A stretch of DNA of 64,000 bases from Bacillota bacterium (GCA_017441925.1 JAFRUE010000003.1:62001-126000); one strand, 5' to 3'. Counted from the first letter of the stretch, positions 51,814 through 61,286 are shown. The notes: generated from the letters alone by a model not told the origin. A program made the numbers and translations.

Positions 51814-54800
51814 ATGACAAATTTCGCAGAAATCTATCCCGCGTCCGCCAGGATGCAGGAGTTATGCACGAACGGCTTATTTCTCAACCTTCTTGATTTT
51901 CCGGAAGCTTTACGGCTGCCCTACCGGCAGCTGCAGACGCAGGTCCTTGGCGGTGCTTTGCCGGGAGCTTCTCTTTTGTTATATGAATGCAGCGTCAACG
52001 CGATCCGTTTCCCGGCCCTGATCGCGGCCGGTATCGCCTATGCGCGGACTGATGTCTCCTCGTCTGACAAGGCGCGGATCCTTCTGTCCCTCTCGGACCC
52101 GAAGAAGCTGCTCACGGTCCTGCACTCGGTCTTCCTGAACCATCCCGCTGCGGAGGCGGATCCGTATCTCGCGGCGGCTGACGCGGCCGAAGCGCTGTTT
52201 TCGTCGGAGAGTTTTCATTCCTGGATCCTCCGGGACAGTGCCGGAGCCGGGCAGGAGATGAATCAGCCGACGGCGGGCGGCGGCCTGATCACCTGCGTGA
52301 CCGCGTTCAACGGGATGATCGCGCCTTTTGCGGGCTTTTACCGGCATCTTGCGGAGCAGCCGCAGGAGGAAGCCGCGTCCGGCAGAACTTCCGTAAGCAA
52401 TCTCCGTTACACCTACAATCTGGATACTGTGGATCCCGCGCCGTTCATCCTTTACAAGAACCACGAATATCTGCTCGCGCAGAGCTGGGACGCGGATTCC
52501 CGCAGGATTTTCTACCGTGCGCCGGCAAGCGGTGTCTGCATGATCGGCGAGCCTCTCGGGATCATCTGCTCCGCGGATACGGCAGCCGGCAGCCGCAAAG
52601 CTGCCCTTGACAGCGGCGCGGCGGCTTCGCTCCGTCCGGCTTACCGTATGCCCGACGCCCAGCGCCCGCATTTCCTCGATCACTGGCTCTCACAGGCTCT
52701 CGCGCGGAGAGACCGCGGTTATCTCCTGCTCACGATGGAGCGCGGCATGGGCAAATCCCTGTACACTTCGCTCCTCGATCCCTCTTCCGCTTATTATCTC
52801 CAGACGTCTCTCTTCAGCAACTGCACGGTGCTCCGCTACACGGTCTCTGTTCTGCCGGAGACCACGGACCCCGCACAGTTCCTTTCTTTCGTGCAAAGTG
52901 AAGAAAAACGGATCACGGGCTCTGCCGCCATGGACGCCGCTCTGCCTCCGTCCGCTCTGGCCGCGGATTATGCCCGCGGCATCGCGCTCTCTCTGAACCG
53001 GATCGCGGCTAAGAATCCCGGCTGTAAAATCCTGCTCATCACGGACGGTATGCAGTGGGCGGATCCCGCTGACGACACGCCAGGCACCGTATCTTTTATC
53101 AACGTCTTCCCGCATGCGTCCCAGCTTGACGCCAACGTATACATTCTGCTGACGAATACTCCCGAATCCGGCAAATATATCCGTGAAATGCTGCATAACT
53201 GCGACCCCGCGGCTGACGCGGCCGTATTCAGGCGTTCCAATTCCGATTACAGGCGGACCCTGCGTGCGTATATCACGGAAACACTGCTTGCCCGCACTTC
53301 GGACCAGTCTGCCGTGAACCGGCTGGAATCGGCTCTGCACAGCAGTTTCTCCGAAGCCGGCCTGCTGCGTAACGTCTATCCGCTCTGCCGGGACGTGTCC
53401 GACACCTCACCGGAACGTTTCTTAAAGCGGATTTCCGGTCCGGACGCGCTTGCAGAGCTCTACATCGGCCGTCTGACCGAGCTGTACGGTCCCAAATACG
53501 GCCATACGCTCGAGCAGGTCATGAATACGCTTGCCCTCTGCCCCGGTCCTGTCGATCTGAAGAGCTTCGGGCAGCTGCTTCCCGATCACCCGGATCCCGC
53601 CGTTCTCCGCATGATCCTGCGCGATCTGCGGCCTTTCCTCGTGATGACGGACTCAGATCATATCATGTACCGGGAAAGCGGGATCCAGACCGCGGTCCTG
53701 ACGTATTTTGCCCCGCAATGGCGTATCCTCTGCGAAGACATCCTGCGGGAACGCCGGCAGCTCCTTTCTTCTTCGGCAGATCCGCTCGCCCGTACAGAAC
53801 TTCTGACAAATATCGATACCTACGCGGCGGAACTGGCCGTGCCCGAGTGTGCTGAACTCCTCACTGCGATCGGAAAACTGCTTGCGCCTGACGTGAAACG
53901 CACGGAGGCGCTTCCTGCCTGCGTGACGCGTTATTATCAGACCGTCAGCGCAAAATATGACGACGAATCGCTCAATCCTCTCCGCATGGAGACGATCGCC
54001 GCCCGGTCCCTCTCCCGCCTGATCCCGGAACGCTTAAGCGCCTGCCGGAGGATGGAATCGCTGCGGGAGACCGTCCACTTTGACGAAAAACTCTACAGCC
54101 TGTACTGCAAACGCTATGCGGAACAGCTGTCGCTGACGGATCCTCTTTCGGAGAGCACGGTCCACGCGCTGGCCGCTTTCCGCCGCAAGACCGATACTCC
54201 CGCGGATACGGCTTTCCTGTGGCATCCGGAGAATCTCTCGCGCGGCAGTCTGTATGACGCGCTGAAGCGCTATGCAGGCGGCACGCTCACTCCCGAAGAC
54301 GATCCTTCCGGCGACACAGTGCGCGGTCTGGATCCGCTTCGCCTCGATTATGTCCGGACGCTGCTCCCGGCAGTTGTCGTATCCTGCCGCGCGGCCCTGC
54401 AGCCTGTTCCGCAGGAATGCGCTGTAACGAGCCATCTGCTCGTGAGTTTCTGCGAGACCATGCTGCTCGCGATGCTCCCGGTGCTCTGCATCCGCGGATG
54501 CATGCCTGAAGCCGGCGATTTCTTCAACTTCATGAAAGATATGCTGCAGCAGACCTATGCGCTGCGCAGGGACCTTGCCGATGCGATCGCCGCTTACGCG
54601 GACGTCCCGCAATCCGACATCGATTACCGGGAAGCCCTGTATACCGTGTCCGCCGCAGAAGTCCGCCGCCGTGAGGCGCTTTCAAGGGATCTCTTCGAGT
54701 GGATCCTGACTTTCCCGAGATCCCAGCGGCTCCGTTTCTACGCGGATCACACGCCTGAATGGCGGCTTCTTGAATCCGTCCTGCGTCTGGAGGATCCTGC

Positions 54801-55989
54801 TTACGCGTCCGTCCGCGGTCCTGTCCCGCAGAACCGTGCGAATGACATCTGTCAGACTTTGCTGCAGCAGTCCCATACCGGTGCCGAACTGCACGCGGAC
54901 GTGATCCGTCTGCGATTTCTGCTGGAGCACTGCTCCCTGAGCACGCGCCGCAGTCTGGAAGTAGCGGAAGCGCTCGGTTCCCGCCTTCTGGAGACGGATC
55001 CGTACAACATCTATGCAAATGCCGGCGAGGTCGTGGCCGATTTCTCCTGGCTGAACCAGGTCCTGCAGAAAGGCCGTTCTTTCTTCAGCAGCCGCCAGTC
55101 GGACGAGATCATTTCCGTCCTGCGGGAGAGCTTCATCCGCATCCTGCAGAACAATCAGTTCTACGATTATCTGATCACGGCGCAGGCCCGGCTCGATGCG
55201 TTGGAATACGGGCCTCTCGTCTGCGAGAAAAACGTCGAGGATGCTCCTGCGCCGATCGAGAAACTGACCGCGCTGCAGGCTCTCATCACCGCTTCTCCAG
55301 ACAAAACCGCTCCGCGCGGCCGCTATGCCGAATATCTGGCCGAGTTCCTGACAGACCACGGCAGCGAGATGTCGGGATCTTTCCTTGACGCCTGTGTCAC
55401 CTGGTGTCTGGATATAAATCCGCCGTCCGAGAAGCTCTCCCGTACCGTCCCGGCCGTGCTCTATGAGCGCTGGAAGAAGCTCGGTGCGCCGGATCCGGCT
55501 TTCTGCGACCTTGACGGGACGCTTGATGCCGAGGGTGCCGTCCTGCGCAGCCGGCTGTACTGCCGCCGCGTGTCTTCCTGCTATCTGCTGGAAGGCGGGT
55601 CGCTCCGCATCGACGCGCTGAAGCACGCGGTGGAAACGCAGAATCCCGATCTTGCCGTGCGCGCGTTCGTATATATGTGTCTCGGAATCACTGCCGGCGC
55701 AAGATCCCTGACCTCTGGCTGGAAACTGCTGAATCTCAGTGAAGAAGCCCTTTCCCAGCTCCCGCCGCTTGCGGAAGAATCCGCTCTGCGGGCCGCGCTC
55801 CTGCGGACCAAAGCCGCCATGCTCCTGCTCTCGGATACCGGATCGCTTACACCGCTCCCGCAGATGCTGAGCAAATGCAGCTCAGCCGGGGAATCGCTGA
55901 AACTGTCCCTGCACCGCTACGCGCGCATCTGGGCTTCACCGCTCTCCCGTCAGATCCCTAAAGGTCTCGTTAAGGTCCTGAACCGATGA
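51814..55989 (+). CDS. Large protein with P-loop ATPase (STAND-like) features
   Basis: A 1391-residue soluble protein that I cannot place in a named family. A likely nucleotide-binding unit lies near 300-500: LLTMERGMGKSLYTSLL resembles Walker A, with GKS at about 313-315 but Met at the usual first Gly position, and KILLITDGMQWAD resembles Walker B with D411. AAA/STAND proteins use this layout, often followed by winged-helix and helical-repeat regions, and the remaining 900 residues look mainly helical with many short amphipathic helices. There is no signal peptide or membrane helix. CAGGAGATC precedes the ATG. A lipoprotein gene follows after 44 bases and is probably co-transcribed. Confidence 0.7.
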   Translation: MTNFAEIYPASARMQELCTNGLFLNLLDFPEALRLPYRQLQTQVLGGALPGASLLLYECSVNAIRFPALIAAGIAYARTDVSSSDKARILLSLSDPKKLLTVLHSVFLNHPAAEADPYLAAADAAEALFSSESFHSWILRDSAGAGQEMNQPTAGGGLITCVTAFNGMIAPFAGFYRHLAEQPQEEAASGRTSVSNLRYTYNLDTVDPAPFILYKNHEYLLAQSWDADSRRIFYRAPASGVCMIGEPLGIICSADTAAGSRKAALDSGAAASLRPAYRMPDAQRPHFLDHWLSQALARRDRGYLLLTMERGMGKSLYTSLLDPSSAYYLQTSLFSNCTVLRYTVSVLPETTDPAQFLSFVQSEEKRITGSAAMDAALPPSALAADYARGIALSLNRIAAKNPGCKILLITDGMQWADPADDTPGTVSFINVFPHASQLDANVYILLTNTPESGKYIREMLHNCDPAADAAVFRRSNSDYRRTLRAYITETLLARTSDQSAVNRLESALHSSFSEAGLLRNVYPLCRDVSDTSPERFLKRISGPDALAELYIGRLTELYGPKYGHTLEQVMNTLALCPGPVDLKSFGQLLPDHPDPAVLRMILRDLRPFLVMTDSDHIMYRESGIQTAVLTYFAPQWRILCEDILRERRQLLSSSADPLARTELLTNIDTYAAELAVPECAELLTAIGKLLAPDVKRTEALPACVTRYYQTVSAKYDDESLNPLRMETIAARSLSRLIPERLSACRRMESLRETVHFDEKLYSLYCKRYAEQLSLTDPLSESTVHALAAFRRKTDTPADTAFLWHPENLSRGSLYDALKRYAGGTLTPEDDPSGDTVRGLDPLRLDYVRTLLPAVVVSCRAALQPVPQECAVTSHLLVSFCETMLLAMLPVLCIRGCMPEAGDFFNFMKDMLQQTYALRRDLADAIAAYADVPQSDIDYREALYTVSAAEVRRREALSRDLFEWILTFPRSQRLRFYADHTPEWRLLESVLRLEDPAYASVRGPVPQNRANDICQTLLQQSHTGAELHADVIRLRFLLEHCSLSTRRSLEVAEALGSRLLETDPYNIYANAGEVVADFSWLNQVLQKGRSFFSSRQSDEIISVLRESFIRILQNNQFYDYLITAQARLDALEYGPLVCEKNVEDAPAPIEKLTALQALITASPDKTAPRGRYAEYLAEFLTDHGSEMSGSFLDACVTWCLDINPPSEKLSRTVPAVLYERWKKLGAPDPAFCDLDGTLDAEGAVLRSRLYCRRVSSCYLLEGGSLRIDALKHAVETQNPDLAVRAFVYMCLGITAGARSLTSGWKLLNLSEEALSQLPPLAEESALRAALLRTKAAMLLLSDTGSLTPLPQMLSKCSSAGESLKLSLHRYARIWASPLSRQIPKGLVKVLNR

Positions 55990-56033
55990 CAGCCGGTATA
56001 ATAAATATCCTATAACGATAAGGAGAACACTCT

Positions 56034-56717
56034 ATGAAAAAAACAGTCTCTGCAGTACTTGTACTGATCCTGATCCTCAGTCTGGCTGCCTGCAAGCCTG
56101 CCGGCAATAACACAAACAGCAGCGCACCGTCCGGTTCTGCTTCTACGGCTTCCGATAGTCAGGGTACCGCCAACAATCAGAACGCGGCCGATCCGGGCAG
56201 CAGCAAGACCACCGGCAGCGCCGAAGACGCTAAGCTTTCCGGCAAGCTCATTGAGATCCCGAATGACCGCAGCGACATGCCGGTTCTGCGCGGCATCAGT
56301 TTTGCCGGCAACCGGATAGGATCGGAAGATTTCAACAACAAGCCGGCGGCTACCGAAGGGATCCGCTGCATCTTTGAGCTGAATGAATATTTCATGTGTA
56401 CACCCGATACCGATACGACCTACGGTATCCGGGTCTATATCCTAAAGCACCGCGATGACCAGGAATACTATGAGACCGCACAGTACTCCGATCTGATGCC
56501 CGGCTTCGTAAATCTGTATTATCTGGACTACAATTCCGATGATAAATGCTGGGATGCCGAAATCTACCTGAATCCGGACGAGGTTGAGCCCGGTTATTAT
56601 GATTTCGTATTTACCTACGAGAAGACCCCGTTCGCGAAACTGGTCACACGTTTCTATGCGGAGGGCGAGCTCGAGAACAAGTCCGATGCCGAACTTGAGA
56701 AGCTCATGATGGAATAA
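56034..56717 (+). CDS. Small lipoprotein of unknown function
   Basis: A 227-residue lipoprotein: signal MKKTVSAVLVLILILSL, lipobox LAAC (C20), then a Ser/Asn/Ala linker to about residue 65. The C-terminal domain, with INGVRVY-like strand blocks such as YGIRVYILKHRDDQEYYETA and VEPGYYDFVFTYEK, looks beta-rich; no family was recognised. ATAAGGAGA precedes the start. Its place directly after the large P-loop protein suggests a linked function, with one partner inside and one outside the membrane. Confidence 0.78.
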   Translation: MKKTVSAVLVLILILSLAACKPAGNNTNSSAPSGSASTASDSQGTANNQNAADPGSSKTTGSAEDAKLSGKLIEIPNDRSDMPVLRGISFAGNRIGSEDFNNKPAATEGIRCIFELNEYFMCTPDTDTTYGIRVYILKHRDDQEYYETAQYSDLMPGFVNLYYLDYNSDDKCWDAEIYLNPDEVEPGYYDFVFTYEKTPFAKLVTRFYAEGELENKSDAELEKLMME

Positions 56718-56981
56718 ACCCGGTCAGACAGAATCACTCTGCCGACAGAACCGGTCCGCAGCCAGACATCTGATCACAAAGATCCGGATCGGTTCCGTTT
56801 CCGATCTTGCCAATTCAGGCCTGAAGAATCTTTCTCAGGACCGGTCGATATAGTGCGAAAACGCTCCAGGCTCTTCGCAGTCAAACATTCCAATTTGCAC
56901 AGCAAACACACTTTCCATTTTTCACTCCACTATATAGAGCACGAGAACGCGAAAAATATAAGGTTTCTGAGAAAAATTTTT
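56718..56981. other. Gene-free boundary region
   Basis: No open frame or RNA was recognised. Base composition changes here from GC-rich to AT-rich, marking the left edge of the AT-rich segment that runs to the window end. Confidence 0.5.
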
Positions 56982-57015
56982 AAAAAAGAGACCACATACT
57001 AAGTGGCCTCTTTTT
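56982..57015. terminator. Bidirectional terminator
   Basis: AAAGAGACCAC pairs with GTGGCCTCTTT (one mismatch), flanked by A and T runs. It stands just beyond the truncated XRE gene. Confidence 0.8.
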
Positions 57016-57039
57016 AGTGACACAGTATTCTAGTTCCAT

Positions 57040-57159
57040 TTATATGTTGGAATTAATGTAGTTGGGACTTAAAGATGTGAGTTCTGCCAACTCTGCTTGG
57101 CTCAGTTCCTTCTTAATTCGAAGTTTCCTAACATTTTCTCCTAATTTCAACAGATTCAT
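57040..57159 (-). CDS. Truncated XRE-family helix-turn-helix protein
   Basis: A 39-residue frame, MNLLKLGENVRKLRIKKELS then QAELAELTSLSPNYI, is the N-terminal half of a phage-repressor-type HTH domain: helix 1, helix 2 (SQAELAEL) and the recognition helix. A normal domain needs about 20 more residues; here NSNI and a stop come directly after the recognition helix. GGAGG stands before the ATG. It is either a decayed regulator gene, cut when the AT-rich segment was rearranged, or less likely a tiny peptide. Confidence 0.6.
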   Translation of the reverse strand: MNLLKLGENVRKLRIKKELSQAELAELTSLSPNYINSNI

Positions 57160-57461
57160 GAATCCATTCCTCCATTGCTTTATGTAGATAACAAATATAT
57201 TCTACTATATAATAATTAGTATATTATAATATATAGAAATTACTTAATATAAAACATCTAGTTCGAATGAAGAAAACATTTCAACCGAAAATGCTCCTTA
57301 TTCCGCGATTTCTAACATGCAAAATCGCACACTAAACACACCCCTCCGCGTGGCAGGGCTAGTGTAGGTAAAAAGGTTCTATAGTTCTGTTTCTATATTC
57401 AAGATATTTCGCGGCCGCTCCACTAGTAATACTTGCTCCTTTTTGGTTTTCAAATGGGTTT
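57160..57461. other. Gene-free AT-rich stretch
   Basis: No open frame with a ribosome binding site, no RNA gene and no insertion sequence end was recognised. Confidence 0.4.
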
Positions 57462-57493
57462 AAAAAACTCGGCTCCTAATCTAGAAGCCGAGT
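57462..57493 (-). terminator. Terminator of the 57.6-64 kb operon
   Basis: ACTCGGCT pairs with AGCCGAGT and the minus strand continues TTTTTT. It lies about 110 bases after the last stop codon of the operon. Confidence 0.85.
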
Positions 57494-57601
57494 CACTCAC
57501 AAGTGTCAACATTTAATATATTGACCCATTGTTAATGAAATCCAAAGAAAAAGCATTTTTAAGTCTTTTCGTGTTATTTGCACTTAAGCGAATAGATTTA
57601 C

Positions 57602-58528
57602 TTATTTGCGCAACTGTTTTAGAGCATGTACAATGAAGTCATCCCGCCCTTTGGCCAGCTCTGACATGGACTTTATGCTCCAATCATAAAAACCTTTTCC
57701 GGTTTTTACACCTAGATTCCCCTGTTTTACTAATTCCGTCATATAGGGATTAGCCTTATCTGAGCTATTAATTCCTGGTAAAACGGTATTTTGGACACTC
57801 TCACACAGATCCATACCCACTGCATCCACATGCTCAAGCGGTCCCCAGGCAGGGAAGCGAATACCCATACCCATCTTGACTGCTGTATCAACATCTTCAG
57901 GAGAAGCAAGATCAATAGCAACAATATTGATTGCTTCACGTATAACAGCCTGTAAAATACGATTGGCCAACTGGCCGGGCAGATCCCGCTTTACGATGAC
58001 AGGCGCTTTACCCCAAGTTTTCAATTCATCTCTTACCCAGACTGCTTTGTCGGGATCTGTCTTTTCCCACATAACAACTTCTACCAAGGGTACCAAGTGT
58101 GCAGGAAACCAGAAATGCGTGGTCATCGTACGTTCAGGATGTTCTACAAGAGCAGCAATGTCAGTGATTCTGAGCCCAGAGGTGTTCGAACAGATTGGAA
58201 CATCTTCCGGAACAATGGCATCCAGCTGTTTGAACAACTGTTGCTTAATCTGCACGTTTTCAAAGATAGCCTCAATAATCAACGAAGCACCAGCAACACC
58301 TGCCGCCATATCCGAGCACGGAACAATCAGATTTTTAGCAAGTTCACCCTGTTCAGATGTTGCCAATTCATATCCTACTAACGCATCAATTGCAGCAAAA
58401 GCACTTTTCTGTCCTTTTTCGGCCCGTACATCATCAAGATCGATGAGAATCGTTCTATTGCCTGCAAGCGCACTGATAGCAGCAATGCCACTCCCCATCA
58501 AACCTGCACCAAAAATTGCAACTTGCAT
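57602..58528 (-). CDS. 3-hydroxyacyl-CoA dehydrogenase family NAD-dependent enzyme
   Basis: A 308-residue enzyme with Rossmann start VAIFGAGLMGSGIA and acidic LIDLDD after the second strand, the NAD-binding pattern. SNTSGLRITDIA and THFWFPAHLVPLVEVV hold the family catalytic serine/histidine region, and the C-terminal helical domain ends GVKTGKGFYDWS. The same fold serves 3-hydroxybutyryl-CoA and L-gulonate dehydrogenases. With no fatty-acid genes but a sugar importer upstream, oxidation of a sugar-acid or other hydroxy acid is as likely as an acyl-CoA. Last gene of the AT-rich operon. Confidence 0.9.
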   Translation of the reverse strand: MQVAIFGAGLMGSGIAAISALAGNRTILIDLDDVRAEKGQKSAFAAIDALVGYELATSEQGELAKNLIVPCSDMAAGVAGASLIIEAIFENVQIKQQLFKQLDAIVPEDVPICSNTSGLRITDIAALVEHPERTMTTHFWFPAHLVPLVEVVMWEKTDPDKAVWVRDELKTWGKAPVIVKRDLPGQLANRILQAVIREAINIVAIDLASPEDVDTAVKMGMGIRFPAWGPLEHVDAVGMDLCESVQNTVLPGINSSDKANPYMTELVKQGNLGVKTGKGFYDWSIKSMSELAKGRDDFIVHALKQLRK

Positions 58529-58542
58529 GATATCCTCCTTGC

Positions 58543-59013
58543 TTACAGATTGCCTTCCGGATCAATCTTGGTAAGCTCATAAATACCGTTACTGTCCCGG
58601 ACACGCTCCATCTCAAGATCTTCAATCTCAATCAGAACCATTTCCACTAGGTACAGAACACGGGATCCCGGTTCCAGATGCCCAGTATACGTTACCTGCC
58701 CTTCTTCCTTGCTTCTGCCATAGACAGACATAACCATATGGATATGAGGTGATCCATTGGCAATCAGTCCGCTCATAGCAGAAATACCAATAGGTTCATC
58801 CAGCCACTCATGAACGATATCGTTTGCAGGGAATCCGATCGTTGAAACAGTGTGCATACGGCAGCGATCAAGTGTGCCCATACCTGAAACAACGACCGCA
58901 TGTTTAATGCCTTCCTTCTTTATAACTTCTTCGATACCTTCCAGCAGATAGTCGCCGTATTTGAACTGAAGAAGATACGTTTTGGCTCCATTTTTACCAT
59001 AAAAGCTTTTCAT
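58543..59013 (-). CDS. PPC (DUF296) domain protein
   Basis: A 156-residue single-domain protein of the plant-and-prokaryote-conserved fold. Family blocks are LQFKYGDYLLEGIEEVIKKE, AVVVSGMGTLD, and SPHIHMVMSVYG, whose histidines are conserved in bacterial members that form trimers; ligand and role are unknown. It is not fused to AT-hooks, so DNA binding need not apply. The gene is tightly packed between the dehydrogenase gene (14 bases) and the ADP-ribosylglycohydrolase genes (11 bases). Confidence 0.85.
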   Translation of the reverse strand: MKSFYGKNGAKTYLLQFKYGDYLLEGIEEVIKKEGIKHAVVVSGMGTLDRCRMHTVSTIGFPANDIVHEWLDEPIGISAMSGLIANGSPHIHMVMSVYGRSKEEGQVTYTGHLEPGSRVLYLVEMVLIEIEDLEMERVRDSNGIYELTKIDPEGNL

Positions 59014-59024
59014 GAGAATCCTCC

Positions 59025-60128
59025 TTAAAGTAGCGCCTGCATAGTTGAAACATATGCCTTCTCATCGGCAAGACGTTTCTGATAGGCGTTATAAATCATG
59101 TCTGCGAATTCAACGACCGTATGATAACTACAGGTATACGGATTGCACCTTGTTGCATAGTCTGTCATATCAAACCACTCTTGAGGAATGGACTGATAAC
59201 CCGTGAGAGCACCAGAGATGCCGGCAGCTACTGCTGTTACACAGTCTGTATCACGCCCCATATTGGTGCCGGCAATCATGGCTTCCTTCGTATTACCTTT
59301 AACCATTGCAAAGATACACACGCCCTTTGTCACCACTTCAGATGCATATGCCATTGAAAAATCAATACCCTTTATACTGAATACACCATCAAAGTATTCC
59401 CGCAGTTCGCGGATATCTTTACAATATGCGCTACCTTCAACATGCTTACGAATTTTGTCTACAACCATCGGATCGCAGTTGTCATAAATCGCCTGAAGAA
59501 CACTTTCCACCGTTGCATCGGGCAGTGTCGCTGCTGCAATTGCTACACCAGTAACACAGGCCCACTTGAGGCCACGACTCTTTGCCGTCTGGTACAGCTG
59601 TCCAACTTCAAAAATGTCGTCCTTAACCGTTTCGATGTTACCGGCATTAATCAAAGCGATCGCGTGACAAGCTCTGGCAAAGCTGTTTAATCCTGCATAG
59701 TCGCAATACTTGCCGATGTCGGCACCTGGAATGTCTGCTTTTGCAAGCTCCCAAAGAACCCGTTCGAACTCCATGGAAAGAGTTCCGAAAGATGCCGGAT
59801 TCATATACTTGGCCCAGGATTTCTTCACATCATCCGCTGTAACACGACCACCCTTATCGCGAATAGCAAGTATCATAAGTCTCTGCCGCTCTACACCATC
59901 TTCCGTCATCCCTGCTTCACACTTCCATACCGGTCTGTTGGGACGTAATAAAGCAGCACGCTTTTTCATCCCAAGCGGTGGACGTTCATAAGGAAGAGGT
60001 TTTTCGATAAAACCGTAAGCTTCCTCAATGAACTGCCAGTCCATGCTTTCCGTTACGGCACCCATAGCAGAACCGATATGACAACCGGCAATACATCCGA
60101 TAAACTTATCTCTTAATGATACACTCAT
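59025..60128 (-). CDS. ADP-ribosylglycohydrolase-family protein, copy A
   Basis: A 367-residue all-helical protein of the ARH/DraG superfamily, whose members cleave N- or O-glycosidic links of ADP-ribose with two Mg ions. The opening FIGCIAGCHIGSAMGAVTE and late GTNMGRDTDCVTAVAAG match the metal-binding G-x-D-T-D block. The other metal motif, usually TDDT, reads TEDG (GMTEDGVERQR). About 65% of residues seem shared with copy B upstream. No NAD-transferase or dinitrogenase gene is nearby, so reversal of protein ADP-ribosylation is not the obvious role; cleavage of an imported glycoside or nucleoside fits the context better. Confidence 0.88.
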   Translation of the reverse strand: MSVSLRDKFIGCIAGCHIGSAMGAVTESMDWQFIEEAYGFIEKPLPYERPPLGMKKRAALLRPNRPVWKCEAGMTEDGVERQRLMILAIRDKGGRVTADDVKKSWAKYMNPASFGTLSMEFERVLWELAKADIPGADIGKYCDYAGLNSFARACHAIALINAGNIETVKDDIFEVGQLYQTAKSRGLKWACVTGVAIAAATLPDATVESVLQAIYDNCDPMVVDKIRKHVEGSAYCKDIRELREYFDGVFSIKGIDFSMAYASEVVTKGVCIFAMVKGNTKEAMIAGTNMGRDTDCVTAVAAGISGALTGYQSIPQEWFDMTDYATRCNPYTCSYHTVVEFADMIYNAYQKRLADEKAYVSTMQALL

Positions 60129-60696
60129 TCGATGTCCCTCCTTGTCATGTATTTTCCATGGTCTCTACGAACGCCTGTTGCTTAGCGAGTTGTTTGCGAA
60201 ATGCCTCGAATAAGATGTCCGCAAACTCTACAACCGACAGCTGGGAACAGGTATACTGATTCTGTTTGGTTGCTTCATCTGTCATGGCAAACCATTCTTC
60301 CGGTATGGATTCGTATCCAGTTAAAGCACCTGCAAGGCCGCCTGCAACTGCAGCTATACAGTCGCAATCTCTTCCCATATTTGTACCGGCAATCATCGCT
60401 TCTTTTGTATTGCCACGAGTCATAGCAAAAATGCAAACACCCTTGGTCACTACTTCAGCAGCAGTTGAGAAATAAAACTCTACACCTTTTCCAGAATAGA
60501 CGCCATCAAAATATTCTCTCAGTTCTTGGATATTTTTGCAATAAGCGCTGCCCTCTATATGTCGTTTGATTTCAAAGACAACACGAGGATCGCAATTGTC
60601 ATAGATTGCTTGAAGAACGCTTTCTACTGTCGCATCAGGCTTTGTCGCTGCTGCAATTGCTACACCAGTAACACAGGCCCACTTGAGGCCACGACT
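59526..60696. repeat. 54-base identical direct repeat shared by the two ARH genes
   Basis: 59526-59579 and 60643-60696 are identical over 54 bases although the surrounding gene sequences differ clearly. The repeat lies at equivalent codons and points to recent gene conversion. Confidence 0.85.
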
Positions 60697-61266
60697 GTTA
60701 GCTGTCTGATAGAGCTGTCCAACTTCCAAAACGTCTTTTATAGCGTTCTGGATGTTTCCTGCATTTATTAATCCAATGGGATGACATGCTCTAGAAAAGC
60801 TGTTCAATCCAGAGTAGTCACAATACTTACCAATATCAGAACCGGGAATACCTGCTTTTGCCAACAAATACAGAACTTCCTCAAACTGCATGGATAGAGT
60901 ACCAAAGGAAGATGGATTCATGTATTTAGCCCATGCTTCCTTGACATCATCTGCAAACACACGTCCACCTTTATCGCGGATTGCAAGAATCATTAATCTC
61001 TGCCGCTCTACACCATCCTCAGTTGTTCCCGCCGGGCATACCCACTTCGGATTCTCCTCAAGATATTTCTCTTTATCAGCATCGCCGTCTGCAAACATTT
61101 TAATAAATCCTTTTGCCGGATGCTGATAAGGCAAAGGTTTATCCACAAATCCGTATACTTCATCAATGTACTGCCAATCCATGGCTTCTGTAACTGCACC
61201 CATGGCCGAACCAATATGACAACCAGCAATGCATCCAATGAATTTGTCTCTTAATGAAACACTCAT
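60145..61266 (-). CDS. ADP-ribosylglycohydrolase-family protein, copy B
   Basis: A 373-residue tandem paralogue of copy A, 16 bases before it. It has the same opening (MSVSLRDKFIGCIAGCHIGS), the same altered motif TEDGVERQR in place of TDDT, and GTNMGRDCDCIAAVAGG, where Thr of DTD is Cys. Copy A keeps DTD, so the two may differ in metal binding or substrate. A 54-base stretch is identical in both genes. AGGAGAGC precedes the start, after a perfect hairpin that separates it from the binding-protein gene. Confidence 0.88.
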   Translation of the reverse strand: MSVSLRDKFIGCIAGCHIGSAMGAVTEAMDWQYIDEVYGFVDKPLPYQHPAKGFIKMFADGDADKEKYLEENPKWVCPAGTTEDGVERQRLMILAIRDKGGRVFADDVKEAWAKYMNPSSFGTLSMQFEEVLYLLAKAGIPGSDIGKYCDYSGLNSFSRACHPIGLINAGNIQNAIKDVLEVGQLYQTANSRGLKWACVTGVAIAAATKPDATVESVLQAIYDNCDPRVVFEIKRHIEGSAYCKNIQELREYFDGVYSGKGVEFYFSTAAEVVTKGVCIFAMTRGNTKEAMIAGTNMGRDCDCIAAVAGGLAGALTGYESIPEEWFAMTDEATKQNQYTCSQLSVVEFADILFEAFRKQLAKQQAFVETMENT

Positions 61267-61286
61267 AATCAGCTCTCCTTTCTGTT

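Noticed and set aside
57405-57435. Adjacent NotI-like and SpeI-like sites, suggesting cloning-vector sequence
   Set aside because: The flanking bases do not match a known polylinker and the stretch continues into normal-looking genomic DNA. Chance is the simpler explanation, though an assembly check would settle it.
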